Below, piece by piece: positions 26,893 to 36,702 of a DNA stretch of 64,000 nucleotides. Position numbers and translations under genes: made by a program. The stretch is from contig CAYXVE010000024.1 in the NCBI GenBank assembly GCA_964468435.1, positions 1 to 64,000 of the forward strand. Direction: 5' to 3'. Within the stretch, counting starts at the first letter, position 1. Every line of letters begins with the position of its first letter. This DNA is from JBCCTX01 sp964468435. GTDB taxonomy: Bacteria > Bacteroidota > Bacteroidia > J057. A model generated the notes under the pieces. That model was not told the origin of the DNA and did not search any database. It saw only the letters and a list, made by a program, of their open reading frames with translations.

Positions 26893-28173
26893 TTACTGGC
26901 TGTATACCCACGCGTCTTTTACTCCTTTTCTACGAGCTTCGTTCTTTATGCTTTCTGCCAATGCTTCATCCAACGTACTGAAAATAGAAACTCTGTACTT
27001 TTTATCTGCCTGAACGATTGTCACGTTTTGATAGCCCTGCTTTCTCATTTGTTCTGCAGCACTTCGAGCCTGAAACATGCCTTCAAAGCTTCCTGAGATG
27101 ACATAAAAAGTATTGGCAACAGCAGTTCTGGCTACCTGATTATTATCTGAGAGAATGGAAATATTTTTTCCCGTTGATAAGGGGTCCTCTTTGGAGGATG
27201 CAGCTCCCCGGGTAACGCCTCCACGTGTGGTTCCTTCACCGCTGCGGGTATCACTGTTGGAAGTTGTCGTGCTGCTTTTCACGGCAGGTTCTTTGCTGCT
27301 TGCAGTACTGCGGGTACTTTGTTTTTGACTTTCAGGGGTTGAAGATTCTACTTCCTCAGGCCCTTCATTAGATGCAATAGGCTCAAAATCATTGGATTGG
27401 ATACCACGGGTATCGGTTTCAGCTGGAGATTCAGACTCTGAAGCACCCGTAAGGGCAGGGCTTTCCGTTTCAATCTGTTCTGGATTAGTGTTGTTCATCT
27501 TGTTTTCTGCTAGCAATTCTTCCGGATCTATATTTCTGATTTTAGGTCCTTCTACCAGAGAGGCACGTTTGAGTGTGGCTTGCATAGGCCAGTCCAGGAT
27601 GATCAGTAATAAGCCGAAAAGTAATACCACCCCCAGAAAAGCAGCTGCCTTCCACCCAAACCAATAACCTTTGGGTTGGGAAGAGTGCGGTTCAAATTGA
27701 TTTTCTTCTGATGTCATGGTGTCGTTTGTTGTTTGGTCTGCTTGATTTGATTCGGTATGCAGCGGTACAGGTTGCAATCCATAAAAATCACTGGAAAAAA
27801 TGTTATCCTTGGTTTCGACGGGCATAAAGTAGATATTCCCTGCATTACTTCGCTTTAGTTTACCTATACCTGCAATTTCATAATACCCCTGAACTTCAAT
27901 AGACCCTTCTATTCCCTTTCTTATATCCTCTACCACACCTACAGAGGTGTTTTTATTCAAATGTAGACTTTCTGCAAGATAAAATTCCAATAAAAGGTCC
28001 TCCTCAACACGTTCTTTAAACTCTACCTCAACGCTCGGTGGATAAATATCTCCCGAAAACGTCTCTTCATGAGCAGAATGATATATTTTCCTAAAGGTAC
28101 CTATTCCCTCAATGGCAAATGCATCAAGTTCTCGAAAAGCACTTCTCAGATATATATCGTTACTAAGATTCAT
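26893..28173 (-). CDS. HU-CCDC81-like and SPOR domain protein
   Basis: 426 residues. Residues 1-120 carry two small HU-like (CCDC81-type) units: 'LRSAFRELDAFAIEGIGTFR' (9-28) and 'VQGYYEIAGIGKLKRSNAGN' (94-113). One transmembrane helix is at 174-193 ('KAAAFLGVVLLFGLLLIILD'), then a long Ser/Thr/Glu-rich low-complexity stalk (about 200-345), and a C-terminal SPOR domain (354-425, 'FYVISGSFEGMFQARSAAEQ', ending 'DAWVYSQ'). This puts a nucleoid-type module in the cytosol and a peptidoglycan-binding module in the periplasm. The layout is known in Bacteroidota but its job is not. Confidence 0.87.
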   Translation of the reverse strand: MNLSNDIYLRSAFRELDAFAIEGIGTFRKIYHSAHEETFSGDIYPPSVEVEFKERVEEDLLLEFYLAESLHLNKNTSVGVVEDIRKGIEGSIEVQGYYEIAGIGKLKRSNAGNIYFMPVETKDNIFSSDFYGLQPVPLHTESNQADQTTNDTMTSEENQFEPHSSQPKGYWFGWKAAAFLGVVLLFGLLLIILDWPMQATLKRASLVEGPKIRNIDPEELLAENKMNNTNPEQIETESPALTGASESESPAETDTRGIQSNDFEPIASNEGPEEVESSTPESQKQSTRSTASSKEPAVKSSTTTSNSDTRSGEGTTRGGVTRGAASSKEDPLSTGKNISILSDNNQVARTAVANTFYVISGSFEGMFQARSAAEQMRKQGYQNVTIVQADKKYRVSIFSTLDEALAESIKNEARRKGVKDAWVYSQ

Positions 28174-28249
28174 TTATTGTATTAATACCTCTTTTTTTCT
28201 GCTCAGGTTTCTAAATGTACCAGTGAGTTAAATATTATACCTAAAGATG

Positions 28250-28257
28250 CAAAAGTA
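28250..28257 (-). promoter_or_regulatory. candidate -7 promoter box (TACTTTTG)
   Basis: Exact TAnnTTTG on the minus strand, 77 bp before the HU-CCDC81/SPOR gene; the likely promoter of the two-gene SPOR operon. Confidence 0.4.
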
Positions 28258-28274
28258 TTTGTAATTTTTCAACA

Positions 28275-29951
28275 TTAAAAAGTAACAGAAAAACCTCCAG
28301 ATATATCTACAGGACGTTCATCGTAATTTAGCCATCTTTCATAGCTTGTATTAAGAATATTATACACATTTAAGTGGATAAATATTTGATCGGTTATTTT
28401 AAAACTTCCGCTAATATTTAGTAAAGCAAGAGAAGGCCGAAATATCAATTCATCGGTTGCATCTACACTCATGGGAGTGCGATTGAACAGGGCTAATGTT
28501 GCTTCAGCTGTCAGTCGCTCATCCCAAGTATAACGTGCAAAGCCATCCACGCGCAAGGGCGTTTCGTGGAAATACCGTTCGAGTTCAGACATGTTGAAAT
28601 TCCGGAATGTCACATTTCCGCCTATTCGTAATTCATCGGTCATTTGATAAATGACCTCACCGGTTACTCCTAAGGTCTCAACCAATGAATCATAACTTGC
28701 TGTAAAATAAGCATCATCGGGTTCTACGGTAAAAACCAGTGCATCTTCGACCCGACTGAAAAACACCCTCGCGGCATAATCAACTCGCTGAGCTATGCGT
28801 CCTTTTACCCCTCCATAGATGTGCCACTTTTCTATACTAGGTAAAAAGCGAACATCCTTGCTCATAAACCGGTTTCTGTCAATCATATCGTAATAGTGGT
28901 TGTAGACCATGCCAGATAAATATCCTGCCGTGATAGTCAGTTCATCCGGAAATAGCTCATATGAGGCTTCTCCAATCGGACTAAAATGAGAAACCACTGC
29001 AGGATCCCGGTCATTATTATAAGCATTAAAGATAATTCCACCCCTCAATCTCAACTGTTGATTGTCGAAAACTATGGCTGGAATAATCCAGAAAAACTGT
29101 CTGTTCTGGATTTGCAGACCAATATCTGCCCGTGTATAGGTGTATTCCAGATCAGCTTCCAGGGAAAGTTTTTTATTGAATTCCAGTTCACCTCTGGGAC
29201 GAAGCGTAACGTGAAATTCCGTATTTTCACGCCTGTCAGCGTAGTATCTCAACCTAGCACCTAGGTTGTAGTGATAAGGTAATTCGGGATTCTCCAGCGA
29301 CTTGAGATACCCTGAAAGTTGTACACGGGTAAATCCCATCCTGATACTATCTTCGATGGTTTCCAGTTCATTTCCATCCTCGAGGGTCTCTGCAAAGTTC
29401 GCCAAGGTATCCCCATAATTGAAGTAGCTGGTGTTATAAACATCAAGGGCACCTCCATACTGATTATATCCCGATTGTACAGATCCATACACTGTAGCAA
29501 AATCTTCCCGGTATTTCCGATAAGTAACTTCATCATTATGAGCAGAAGCATGGGTAAAATTTAACCCATAGTCCTGGACCTGATCTGCACCATTATTCAG
29601 AAACAGGTCCAATCTGGGCGTAATATATCTTCCCATAGAGAGCTTGACCATGTTGTGCCGGGTAGATGAGGGTTTCACCGGATCAAGTGTTTTGATATCT
29701 GGTGGAGCGGGATCAAAATCTGTACTCAGATATCTAAAAAGTGAGTTATAGTCAAAATCGCTTACCGATGGAGGGCTTATAGAAAGTGATGGAGGTGTCA
29801 AAAAGGGCTTTTCACTATCTATCACATCTTCTATGCGTTCGTTTTCAAGTACAAGTGTATCCTGCCCTGCCAGTGGATCATTTTGAGCAAAAATACGCAG
29901 GATCATTACCAGAAAGAGAAATAATATGATTAATCTATGCATAAAGGTCAT
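28275..29951 (-). CDS. TonB-receptor-like outer-membrane beta-barrel protein
   Basis: 558 residues with a signal peptide (1-22, ending 'RIFAQ'). There is no carboxypeptidase-like or plug domain; after a short linker it runs straight into barrel strands, e.g. 'LDLFLNNGADQVQDYGLNFT', 'LSLEADLEYTYTRADIGLQI', 'LRIGGNVTFRNFNMSELERY', 'VDGFARYTWDERLTAEATLA', closing with 'ISGGFSVTF', a proper terminal aromatic. Plug-less receptors of this type occur next to large TPR proteins in Bacteroidota, as here (19 bp to the TPR gene), and the two may form one outer-membrane complex. Ligand unknown. Confidence 0.78.
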   Translation of the reverse strand: MTFMHRLIILFLFLVMILRIFAQNDPLAGQDTLVLENERIEDVIDSEKPFLTPPSLSISPPSVSDFDYNSLFRYLSTDFDPAPPDIKTLDPVKPSSTRHNMVKLSMGRYITPRLDLFLNNGADQVQDYGLNFTHASAHNDEVTYRKYREDFATVYGSVQSGYNQYGGALDVYNTSYFNYGDTLANFAETLEDGNELETIEDSIRMGFTRVQLSGYLKSLENPELPYHYNLGARLRYYADRRENTEFHVTLRPRGELEFNKKLSLEADLEYTYTRADIGLQIQNRQFFWIIPAIVFDNQQLRLRGGIIFNAYNNDRDPAVVSHFSPIGEASYELFPDELTITAGYLSGMVYNHYYDMIDRNRFMSKDVRFLPSIEKWHIYGGVKGRIAQRVDYAARVFFSRVEDALVFTVEPDDAYFTASYDSLVETLGVTGEVIYQMTDELRIGGNVTFRNFNMSELERYFHETPLRVDGFARYTWDERLTAEATLALFNRTPMSVDATDELIFRPSLALLNISGSFKITDQIFIHLNVYNILNTSYERWLNYDERPVDISGGFSVTF

Positions 29952-29970
29952 GGATAATTAGCAATTAACA

Positions 29971-32900
29971 TCAAGGTTCATCTGAATCGGGAAATGCAGG
30001 CTGAGCTTCGCGGGCTCTTTCTTCGGCTTCAATTTCTGCCAGTCGCCTCCGTGCCTTTTCCTGTATATCCGGGAAATTGGCTTCATCGATAAGACTTTCA
30101 AGTACTCCTTTAGCCTGAAAGGTCTCCCCTAACTCGTAGTTAGCCTCAGCTACAATCAAAAATGCCTGTGCTTTGAGATAATTGAAACTGGGATAGGTAT
30201 TATTCATATGTTTGCCAGCTTCTTTTACTTCTTCATACCGTTGCTGATCAAAGAAAATGCGGATGATCAGATATTGAGCCTGAGCGGCCCATTCATTATT
30301 AAACTCTTGCTCTACTTGTGACAGCGTGTTGTATGCCTGCTGCAATTTGCCCTGATTATACATAGCCTCTCCTATCTCCACCTGAGCACGGGTTCTCAAC
30401 TCTAGTTCCACTTCAGGATTTGCGGCAATCTCTTCTAGCACCTGTTGTTCTCGATCATAACTTCGCATCGCACGGTAATTTTTGGCCAACCCGAAAACAG
30501 CCTGAACCCGGTTGGTCAGTGCTTGTGCGATATCGGCAAGCATTTGATAAAGTTCGATACTTTTTTGATACTGTTGTTGTTCGAAGTTGAGCTCAGCTGC
30601 TTCTAGCAAAGCCAAATTAGTGAAATCATTTCTCATGGAAGCCCGGTAGATTAATTCATAATCATTTAATGCCCGGGTAATGTCATTGGTTGCTTTGTAA
30701 GAACGGGCCCGATACAAAAGCGCCTCAAAATAATTGGGGCCATTAGTGAAGTTCTGGATATAGTCTGTAAACTGCTTAACAGCTGCTGAATAATTCTGAG
30801 AAAAATATCTATCCAATGCGGTATTGAATGTAAGCTGTGCCATGTTTTCATTCAATTGTGGATTGCGCCTGCGATATTCACTGAGAATACGATCAAACTC
30901 ATTGGGAGGCAGGAGTCCAGACAGGTTGTCTAGGGCTATTTGAGCATTCTTTCGGTCAGATCCGTAATCGGCCAATATTTTTTTGAAATAATTGATCGCC
31001 GCGTTGATATTATCTGTATTGTAAGCGGCTAGAGCCAGCCTCGCCAGTGCATCGGGTGCCAGCGGACTCTGGGGATACTGTCTTACCAACATGTCTGCGT
31101 AGGAGGCACCTTTGCGGTACTGTTTCAGCCAGGTGATATAAATTTCAGATATTCTGTCCAATGCATTATCACGTAAGGGAGAATCCCGGTATTGACGAAT
31201 AAGTTTATCAAAGGTATTGACAGAAGCTGTATAATCTCTTCTTCTGTAGTATCCCTCAGCCATCTGGTAGAGTGCATTATCCTGATAAGTATTCCCCAGG
31301 CTCGTAACTTTATTGTAGTAAGAGTTGGCCTGATCGTATTTGCGTAGGAGAAACAAGCAGTCTCCCGAACGAAGGTAGGCATCTACCAGAATGCGCTCCG
31401 GGGTGGTAGGGCTGGCCAACCTGGTAAACTGGTCAAAGTAGTTGAGCGACTGGTTGTAGTTTTTGGCTTTAAAAAAGCTCCAGCCCAGGCTGTAATATAC
31501 CGCAGCATAGTAGCCATGTGTCTTTGCTCCGGGCTGATTGAGATAGCGCTGATAGAGTCTGGTAGCCTGATCATAATTTTCCTGTCTGAAAGCCGATTCT
31601 CCCAGCCAATAATGCGCTGAAAGTACGATCTCCTGATCCTGCCGGTTGTCTACAGCCTTTTGCAGATAGATATCTGCCTCTTCAAATTCCTTTTTCTCGT
31701 ACAACTCCAGTCCGTAGTAATAATTTACCTGCTGATAGATTTGTTTGGAACGCGGGGTATTTCGGGGTACAGACTCAAAATATTTAATAGCCTCTGGATA
31801 ATTCCTATTCTGTAGCCATACTTCGCCAAGCAGGGTCCGGGCTTCGTCTATGTATGGAGCATCGGGAAAATACTGTTCGATATCTACCAGTGCTTTCCTT
31901 GCCGCTTCAAAATCTTGTGTAGCATAAGCGATCTTGGCATACTGGAAATAGGAATCCATGGTTATATCATCACTTGTCAGTGGGAACCCATATTCATCTT
32001 TGTGTATTCCCTTCTGAAAGGCATACTTGGCATTTTCAAGATCATCGACCTGTATATAAGAAAAACCCAGGTAATAGGAGCTTAACTGTGCGATAGAATC
32101 ATCCTGAGTAAGGACTTTTTTAAAGGCTGGTATCGCTTCGGAATAATTATCCAGGTCATAGCTGGCGTAACCCATCCGAAAATAATCTATCCGACTCATT
32201 TTACCCCGGCGGCTGATATATTCCTGAAAGTACCTGACTGTATTTTCATAGTCATTTTGTTCATAGCTGGCATTAGCTACCAGATGATACAATTGGGGAT
32301 TTTCATTTCTCCTGCGATCTTCTATCATCTCATCAGCCAGTTCAAACAATTCGTCATATTTCTTGAGTTTGAGCAACGTATTGGCCAGATACAGTTTGGT
32401 TTCGTATCCATATTTGCGGGAATTACTCAGGGCTTTGAGGGCGGCATAGGCCTGTCCATATTCTTCACGCTGGTATAGCAAAACAGCTTTGTAGTAGCGT
32501 GCATCCTCCTGATAGGGGTTTTCATAGTAGCTTAGCTGATTGAAATATCTGATAGCAGCCTGTTCTTCTTCTTCATTTTTGGTATCGTCGTAGGGATCTT
32601 TTTCTTTTAAAAAATATGCATAACCTAACATAAAAAGCGCTTCGTCTTCTTGTTCTTTAGGCAGAATAAATGCGTTGTGTGCAGCTTCCAGAGCGGGAAT
32701 TGCAGCTTCAAAATCATTTCTGTCAAAGTAATATTTACCTTTGTAAAAGTAAGCAAAGCTCGTCCTGGTATTCTCAGGATAGTGTTCGATAAACCTGTTG
32801 AGAAGTATAATCGCATCATTGCGGCGAATTTCATATGCACTTACGGCCTTAAAAAATGCTGCTAGCGTATGCAGGTCATTATTGGTACCTCTCCTGAGAC

Positions 32901-33105
32901 CTGCATTTTGCTCTGCTTCCAGAAAATCGTCAAACTTCTGATAAGCAGCCCCATACAAACCTTTACTATAGAGTTCTTCTCCCTCCTCAAACAAGCGAAG
33001 GTAAGACATGCGTGGAGCTGATTTTTCCGGGTAGGAAGTAGTTTGCGCATGGATGACAGTGGTAATCAGGAGGAATAACCACAGCAAAAGAAAAATGCGA
33101 TTCAT
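29971..33105 (-). CDS. large secreted TPR protein
   Basis: About 1044 residues from the Met at 33105, chosen because the signal peptide ('MNRIFLLLWLFLLITTVIHA') then starts the protein; the frame is open 69 bp further up. Nearly the whole length is TPR and TPR-like repeats (YbgF/BamD-like): examples are 'AFFKAVSAYEIRRNDAIILL', 'ALFMLGYAYFLKEKDPYDDT', 'SAHYWLGESAFRQENYDQAT', 'DNALYQMAEGYYRRRDYTAS' and 'AEANYELGETFQAKGVLESL'. It ends in a Glu/Arg-rich helix and an acidic tail. It is upstream of, and probably cotranscribed with, the plug-less barrel. A scaffold at the inner face of the outer membrane is plausible. Confidence 0.85.
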   Translation of the reverse strand: MNRIFLLLWLFLLITTVIHAQTTSYPEKSAPRMSYLRLFEEGEELYSKGLYGAAYQKFDDFLEAEQNAGLRRGTNNDLHTLAAFFKAVSAYEIRRNDAIILLNRFIEHYPENTRTSFAYFYKGKYYFDRNDFEAAIPALEAAHNAFILPKEQEDEALFMLGYAYFLKEKDPYDDTKNEEEEQAAIRYFNQLSYYENPYQEDARYYKAVLLYQREEYGQAYAALKALSNSRKYGYETKLYLANTLLKLKKYDELFELADEMIEDRRRNENPQLYHLVANASYEQNDYENTVRYFQEYISRRGKMSRIDYFRMGYASYDLDNYSEAIPAFKKVLTQDDSIAQLSSYYLGFSYIQVDDLENAKYAFQKGIHKDEYGFPLTSDDITMDSYFQYAKIAYATQDFEAARKALVDIEQYFPDAPYIDEARTLLGEVWLQNRNYPEAIKYFESVPRNTPRSKQIYQQVNYYYGLELYEKKEFEEADIYLQKAVDNRQDQEIVLSAHYWLGESAFRQENYDQATRLYQRYLNQPGAKTHGYYAAVYYSLGWSFFKAKNYNQSLNYFDQFTRLASPTTPERILVDAYLRSGDCLFLLRKYDQANSYYNKVTSLGNTYQDNALYQMAEGYYRRRDYTASVNTFDKLIRQYRDSPLRDNALDRISEIYITWLKQYRKGASYADMLVRQYPQSPLAPDALARLALAAYNTDNINAAINYFKKILADYGSDRKNAQIALDNLSGLLPPNEFDRILSEYRRRNPQLNENMAQLTFNTALDRYFSQNYSAAVKQFTDYIQNFTNGPNYFEALLYRARSYKATNDITRALNDYELIYRASMRNDFTNLALLEAAELNFEQQQYQKSIELYQMLADIAQALTNRVQAVFGLAKNYRAMRSYDREQQVLEEIAANPEVELELRTRAQVEIGEAMYNQGKLQQAYNTLSQVEQEFNNEWAAQAQYLIIRIFFDQQRYEEVKEAGKHMNNTYPSFNYLKAQAFLIVAEANYELGETFQAKGVLESLIDEANFPDIQEKARRRLAEIEAEERAREAQPAFPDSDEP

Positions 33106-33312
33106 GTATTTTATATAATTCAACATCACAATATTGCAAAAGATACGTTGGACGATACGTTCTCTGCCAACCAATTGTTTTTATTAATATATACTTAATC
33201 TAACTTAAAATGACCAGAAAAATGTACAAGTACGCACTGATTTGCAGATTTTTTAAAAGCCTAAATAGCTGAAATCCTTACAATTAATCAATCATAAAAT
33301 CCCATAAATCTT

Positions 33313-34287
33313 TCAAGATTTCATCCAATCTTTTGCTATCATTTTGGCGAAATAGGAGATAATCAAATTTGCCCCGGCTCGCTTGATGGACATGAGACTC
33401 TCCCATACTACGGTTTCTTCATCAAGCCATCCCTGTTGAACTGCAGCTTTGAGCATAGCGTATTCACCACTGACTTGATAGGCTACAATGGGAAGATGAG
33501 ATAAGTTGCGTAGATCGCTGATGATATCGAGGTAAGGTAACGCTGGTTTAACCATGAGATAATCGGCCCCTTCATCGATGTCCAAGAGTGCTTCCCTTGA
33601 AGCTTCACAGCGGTTTGCCGGATTCATCTGATAGGTTTTTTTGTCTCCGGCTTTAGGAGCAGAGTCTAGCGCATCACGAAAAGGACCATAGAATCCACTA
33701 GCATATTTGGCGGTATAGGACATAATACCTGTCCGTGTATATCCCGCTTGATCCAGGGCATCTCGGATATATGCCACCCTGCCATCCATCATATCTGATG
33801 GACCGAGGATATCGGCACCGGCTTTGGCCTGAGCAAGACTCATACGGGCAAGGATAGGCAAGGTCTCATCATTCAGAATCTCTCCATGTTCTACATATCC
33901 GTCATGGCCGTCTGAACTATAGGGATCCATTGCCACATCTGTGACAATGCAGGCTTCGGGATAAACAGACTTCAACTTATGAATAGCTTCCAGATAAAAA
34001 TTATTCTCATCATAGCTGTAAGTAGCTGTCTTATCCTTCAAGGATTCAGGCACCGCCGGAAACAAGATAAAGGCTTTGATTCCTAGCTCCAGGCATTCTG
34101 CTACTTCCTGGAGTATGACATTTACTCCCATCCTGGATATTCCCGGCATAGATGCCACCGGGATTGTTTGCCCCTTGACAGGTAGCAAAAACAAAGGATA
34201 AATCAAATCATCTGTTGTGAGTTGCGTCTCCTGATTCAATGCCCTAATCGCCTGGCTACTACGGTTTCTCCGGGGCCTTATCCGCAT
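33313..34287 (-). CDS. hemB: delta-aminolevulinic acid dehydratase (porphobilinogen synthase)
   Basis: 324 residues. It condenses two 5-aminolevulinate molecules to porphobilinogen in heme synthesis. Both active-site lysines are present: Lys194 in 'YTAKYAS' and Schiff-base Lys247 in 'LMVKPALPYLDI'. The region that binds catalytic zinc in Zn enzymes reads 'DVAMDPYSSDGHDGYV' (117-132), with Asp in place of the cysteines, so it belongs to the Mg-type (zinc-independent) group. The gene is 1 bp downstream of the receiver-CRP regulator, so heme synthesis is tied to that signalling operon. Its stop is followed by a 200-bp gap before the TPR gene. Confidence 0.96.
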   Translation of the reverse strand: MRIRPRRNRSSQAIRALNQETQLTTDDLIYPLFLLPVKGQTIPVASMPGISRMGVNVILQEVAECLELGIKAFILFPAVPESLKDKTATYSYDENNFYLEAIHKLKSVYPEACIVTDVAMDPYSSDGHDGYVEHGEILNDETLPILARMSLAQAKAGADILGPSDMMDGRVAYIRDALDQAGYTRTGIMSYTAKYASGFYGPFRDALDSAPKAGDKKTYQMNPANRCEASREALLDIDEGADYLMVKPALPYLDIISDLRNLSHLPIVAYQVSGEYAMLKAAVQQGWLDEETVVWESLMSIKRAGANLIISYFAKMIAKDWMKS

Positions 34288-34288
34288 A

Positions 34289-35353
34289 TCAATATTTTAC
34301 TTGTTTAAGCTTATCGAGGTCTTTGATAAAAATCGTACTCATATTGGTAGATACAATTCCATCATCTTTGAATTCTGACAGAACGCGAATTACGCATTCT
34401 TTGGAGGTTCCAACAATATTGGCCAGATTTTCCCTGGAAATAGCCATCGAAAAATCTTCCTCTTCATTTTGGTGATATCTCTCTTCCAACAGTACGAGTG
34501 CATCAGCCACTCTTTTGCGTACGGTGTCGTAAGCCAGATGCAGCAACTGTTCTTCTTTTTCGAGCAGATTATTGGAGATCATCTGTATAAACTTGTGAGC
34601 GACCGTGCGGTTGTTATACATCAGGGTAAAAAAGTCATCTTTGGGAATCAGCATAATCTCAGTATCTTCAAGTGCCATTGAAGATTCGGGGTATGCTGTA
34701 TCCTGAAGCAGAGCCAGGTACCCCAAAAATTCACCCTCCCGGTACAATCCTGTAATGAATTCCTTCGCATCCTCGTTGGTTTTAAAGGTTTTGACCTTAC
34801 CCCACTTGATAAATAGGAGGTTGAGTGGGAAACTGTTTTCCTTGTATATAAAGTCTTTGGCCTGGTAAAATCGCACTTCGCGGTTTGCTGAGAGTTTTTC
34901 CAGAGCTTCCTGGCTACGGGCTTCGTTGATAAACTGGTTGAGACCTTCTTCGTTGTTTTCGAATTGCCGGTTGACAAGCTGGCTTTTTCTCAGGCGGGTC
35001 TCTACTGCATCGAGTAAATCCACATCTTCAAAAGGTTTAGTCAGATAGTCATCTGCTCCCATACTCATTCCTTTTCTCATATCTGTACTTTCTGCCTTTG
35101 CAGTCAGAAAAATAAAAGGAATACCCCCAGTATGAGGATCCTTACTCAGGATTCTCAATACGCCATATCCATCCATTTCCGGCATCATGATATCGCATAT
35201 AATTAGATCTGGTTGGAAATCGTGCGCTTTTCTGACACCTTCTTTACCATTCTCTGCAGACATTACCTCATAATTGGCGAGTTCGAGAATCTCTGCGGTA
35301 TTTTCACGCATTTCAGGATTATCCTCAATGAGTAGTATTTTTTTCATTTTCAC
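34289..35353 (-). CDS. response regulator fused to a CRP/FNR-type transcription factor
   Basis: 354 residues. The receiver domain (3-125) has Glu10/Asp11, phospho-acceptor Asp54 ('IICDIMMPEMDG'), Thr84 and Lys106 ('LTKPF'). After a linker comes a cyclic-nucleotide-binding fold (about 155-250, with 'REGEFLGYLALL') lacking the usual cAMP-binding Arg-Thr pair, then a winged helix (275-350). The recognition helix 'GTSKECVIRVLSEF' (315-328) has Lys318-Glu319-x3-Arg323, matching CRP R180-E181-R185, so a GTGA-N6-TCAC target is expected. It works like FixJ and FixK joined in one protein. Its ATG overlaps the stop of the hybrid kinase gene (ATGA). No N-terminal Fe-S cysteines are present. Confidence 0.9.
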   Translation of the reverse strand: MKMKKILLIEDNPEMRENTAEILELANYEVMSAENGKEGVRKAHDFQPDLIICDIMMPEMDGYGVLRILSKDPHTGGIPFIFLTAKAESTDMRKGMSMGADDYLTKPFEDVDLLDAVETRLRKSQLVNRQFENNEEGLNQFINEARSQEALEKLSANREVRFYQAKDFIYKENSFPLNLLFIKWGKVKTFKTNEDAKEFITGLYREGEFLGYLALLQDTAYPESSMALEDTEIMLIPKDDFFTLMYNNRTVAHKFIQMISNNLLEKEEQLLHLAYDTVRKRVADALVLLEERYHQNEEEDFSMAISRENLANIVGTSKECVIRVLSEFKDDGIVSTNMSTIFIKDLDKLKQVKY

Positions 35354-36624
35354 ATCCCTTTAGATAGTGGAAAAAAAATCATAAATGTAGTTCCTTCATG
35401 TTCATGGCTTACAAATGATATATTACCGTTCATTAATTCTACATACTTTTTTACGATGCTCAGCCCCAGTCCCGTACCCTTGATATTGGTCGCATTATGA
35501 GCCCGAAAAAATCGCTCAAACATATGTTCATGTTCATGTTCCGGAATGCCTATCCCCTTATCTTTAACTTTAATGCATATGTGCTCATCTGTGATCTCAG
35601 AATGTAGTGCTATGCGATCGCCTGTATGAGAATACTTGATCGCATTGGACAGCAGGTTAATCAATATGTTCGTCAGTAATTGGTTGTCGAGGTACACATG
35701 TGTGGATTCTCCTTTATGATCATAAATGATTACTTGTCCTTCCTTTGTCTCTTGTTGCATGTCTTCCTGCATTTTTTCACAGAATATCTTAAGGTCAAAA
35801 GTCGATGGATTACTTCTGATCAGTCCTTCATCTAGTTTTTCAATAGACAGAAAGTCGTTTAGTATATTAGTCAGGTTCTGGACAGAAGATTTGATCCGGT
35901 TGATATGCTTTACCCTTCTTTCATGTTGATCTTCTCGCTGGTATTTTTCAATCAGGGAGGCTGACGAGAGGATTGTACTGAGTGGTGTTCTGAATTCATG
36001 TGATGCCAGAGAAACAAAGCGGGATTTGAGTTCGTTCAATTGTTTTTCCTTTTTTAATCCCTGCTCCAGTTCATTCTGACTTTTGCGTAATGCCTCCTCA
36101 ATACTCTTTCGCTCTTTGATCTCGTTTTGCAGATTCTGATTAGTCTGCTCCATTTTCTGGATAGCCATAGCCAGTGCCTCTGTTCTGGCAGCAACTCTCT
36201 TTTCGAGTTCCTGATTGAGCAGACGTATCTTTTTGAGATTATTGGCCTGCTGAAGGCTATATCTGATAGAACGTTCTAGTCTTTCGGCACTCAGAGAGTT
36301 CTTCACCAAATAGTCAGCTGCACCGGCCTTAAGTGCCAGTTCGTCTACCTCTAACCTTCCTTCTCCTGTTAACAGGATAAGGGGAGATTCACATCCAATA
36401 AATACAGCCTCGCGTATGATGTCCAGCCCACTATCTGTATTCAGATGATAATCGATCAGGTATACATCGTGTATTTTCTTGCGAATGGTCTCCATACCCA
36501 TCTGGTAATTGTCTACCCAATCCACTGTGTATTTCCTATGATTGATATCCTCAATCAAATCCCGGGTAATGATATAATCATCCTCATCATCATCGATCAA
36601 TAATATGGATATTAACTCTTTCAA
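35350..36624 (-). CDS. receiver-histidine kinase hybrid
   Basis: 424 residues. The N-terminal receiver (5-122) has the Asp cluster 'LLIDDDEDD' (8-16) and phospho-acceptor Asp58. A long coiled coil follows (about 125-205), then the HisKA domain with phospho-His209 ('SLASHEFRTPLS') and an HATPase domain with N box 'LLSNAIKYSHTG', G1 'VKDKGIGIP' and G2 'GTGLGLSIVKKYVEL'. No membrane helices: cytosolic. A receiver at the N-terminus means it can be an output of another kinase and pass phosphate on. It overlaps the next gene by 4 bp, so the CRP-fused regulator is its most likely partner. Confidence 0.92.
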   Translation of the reverse strand: MKELISILLIDDDEDDYIITRDLIEDINHRKYTVDWVDNYQMGMETIRKKIHDVYLIDYHLNTDSGLDIIREAVFIGCESPLILLTGEGRLEVDELALKAGAADYLVKNSLSAERLERSIRYSLQQANNLKKIRLLNQELEKRVAARTEALAMAIQKMEQTNQNLQNEIKERKSIEEALRKSQNELEQGLKKEKQLNELKSRFVSLASHEFRTPLSTILSSASLIEKYQREDQHERRVKHINRIKSSVQNLTNILNDFLSIEKLDEGLIRSNPSTFDLKIFCEKMQEDMQQETKEGQVIIYDHKGESTHVYLDNQLLTNILINLLSNAIKYSHTGDRIALHSEITDEHICIKVKDKGIGIPEHEHEHMFERFFRAHNATNIKGTGLGLSIVKKYVELMNGNISFVSHEHEGTTFMIFFPLSKGM

Positions 36625-36702
36625 TAAGCATTACTTTTGTTCAGGCTATATCCTGATTGTGGGTCGATAGTTAAGCATGTACTTCGGATAAATGAAGATA
36701 AA

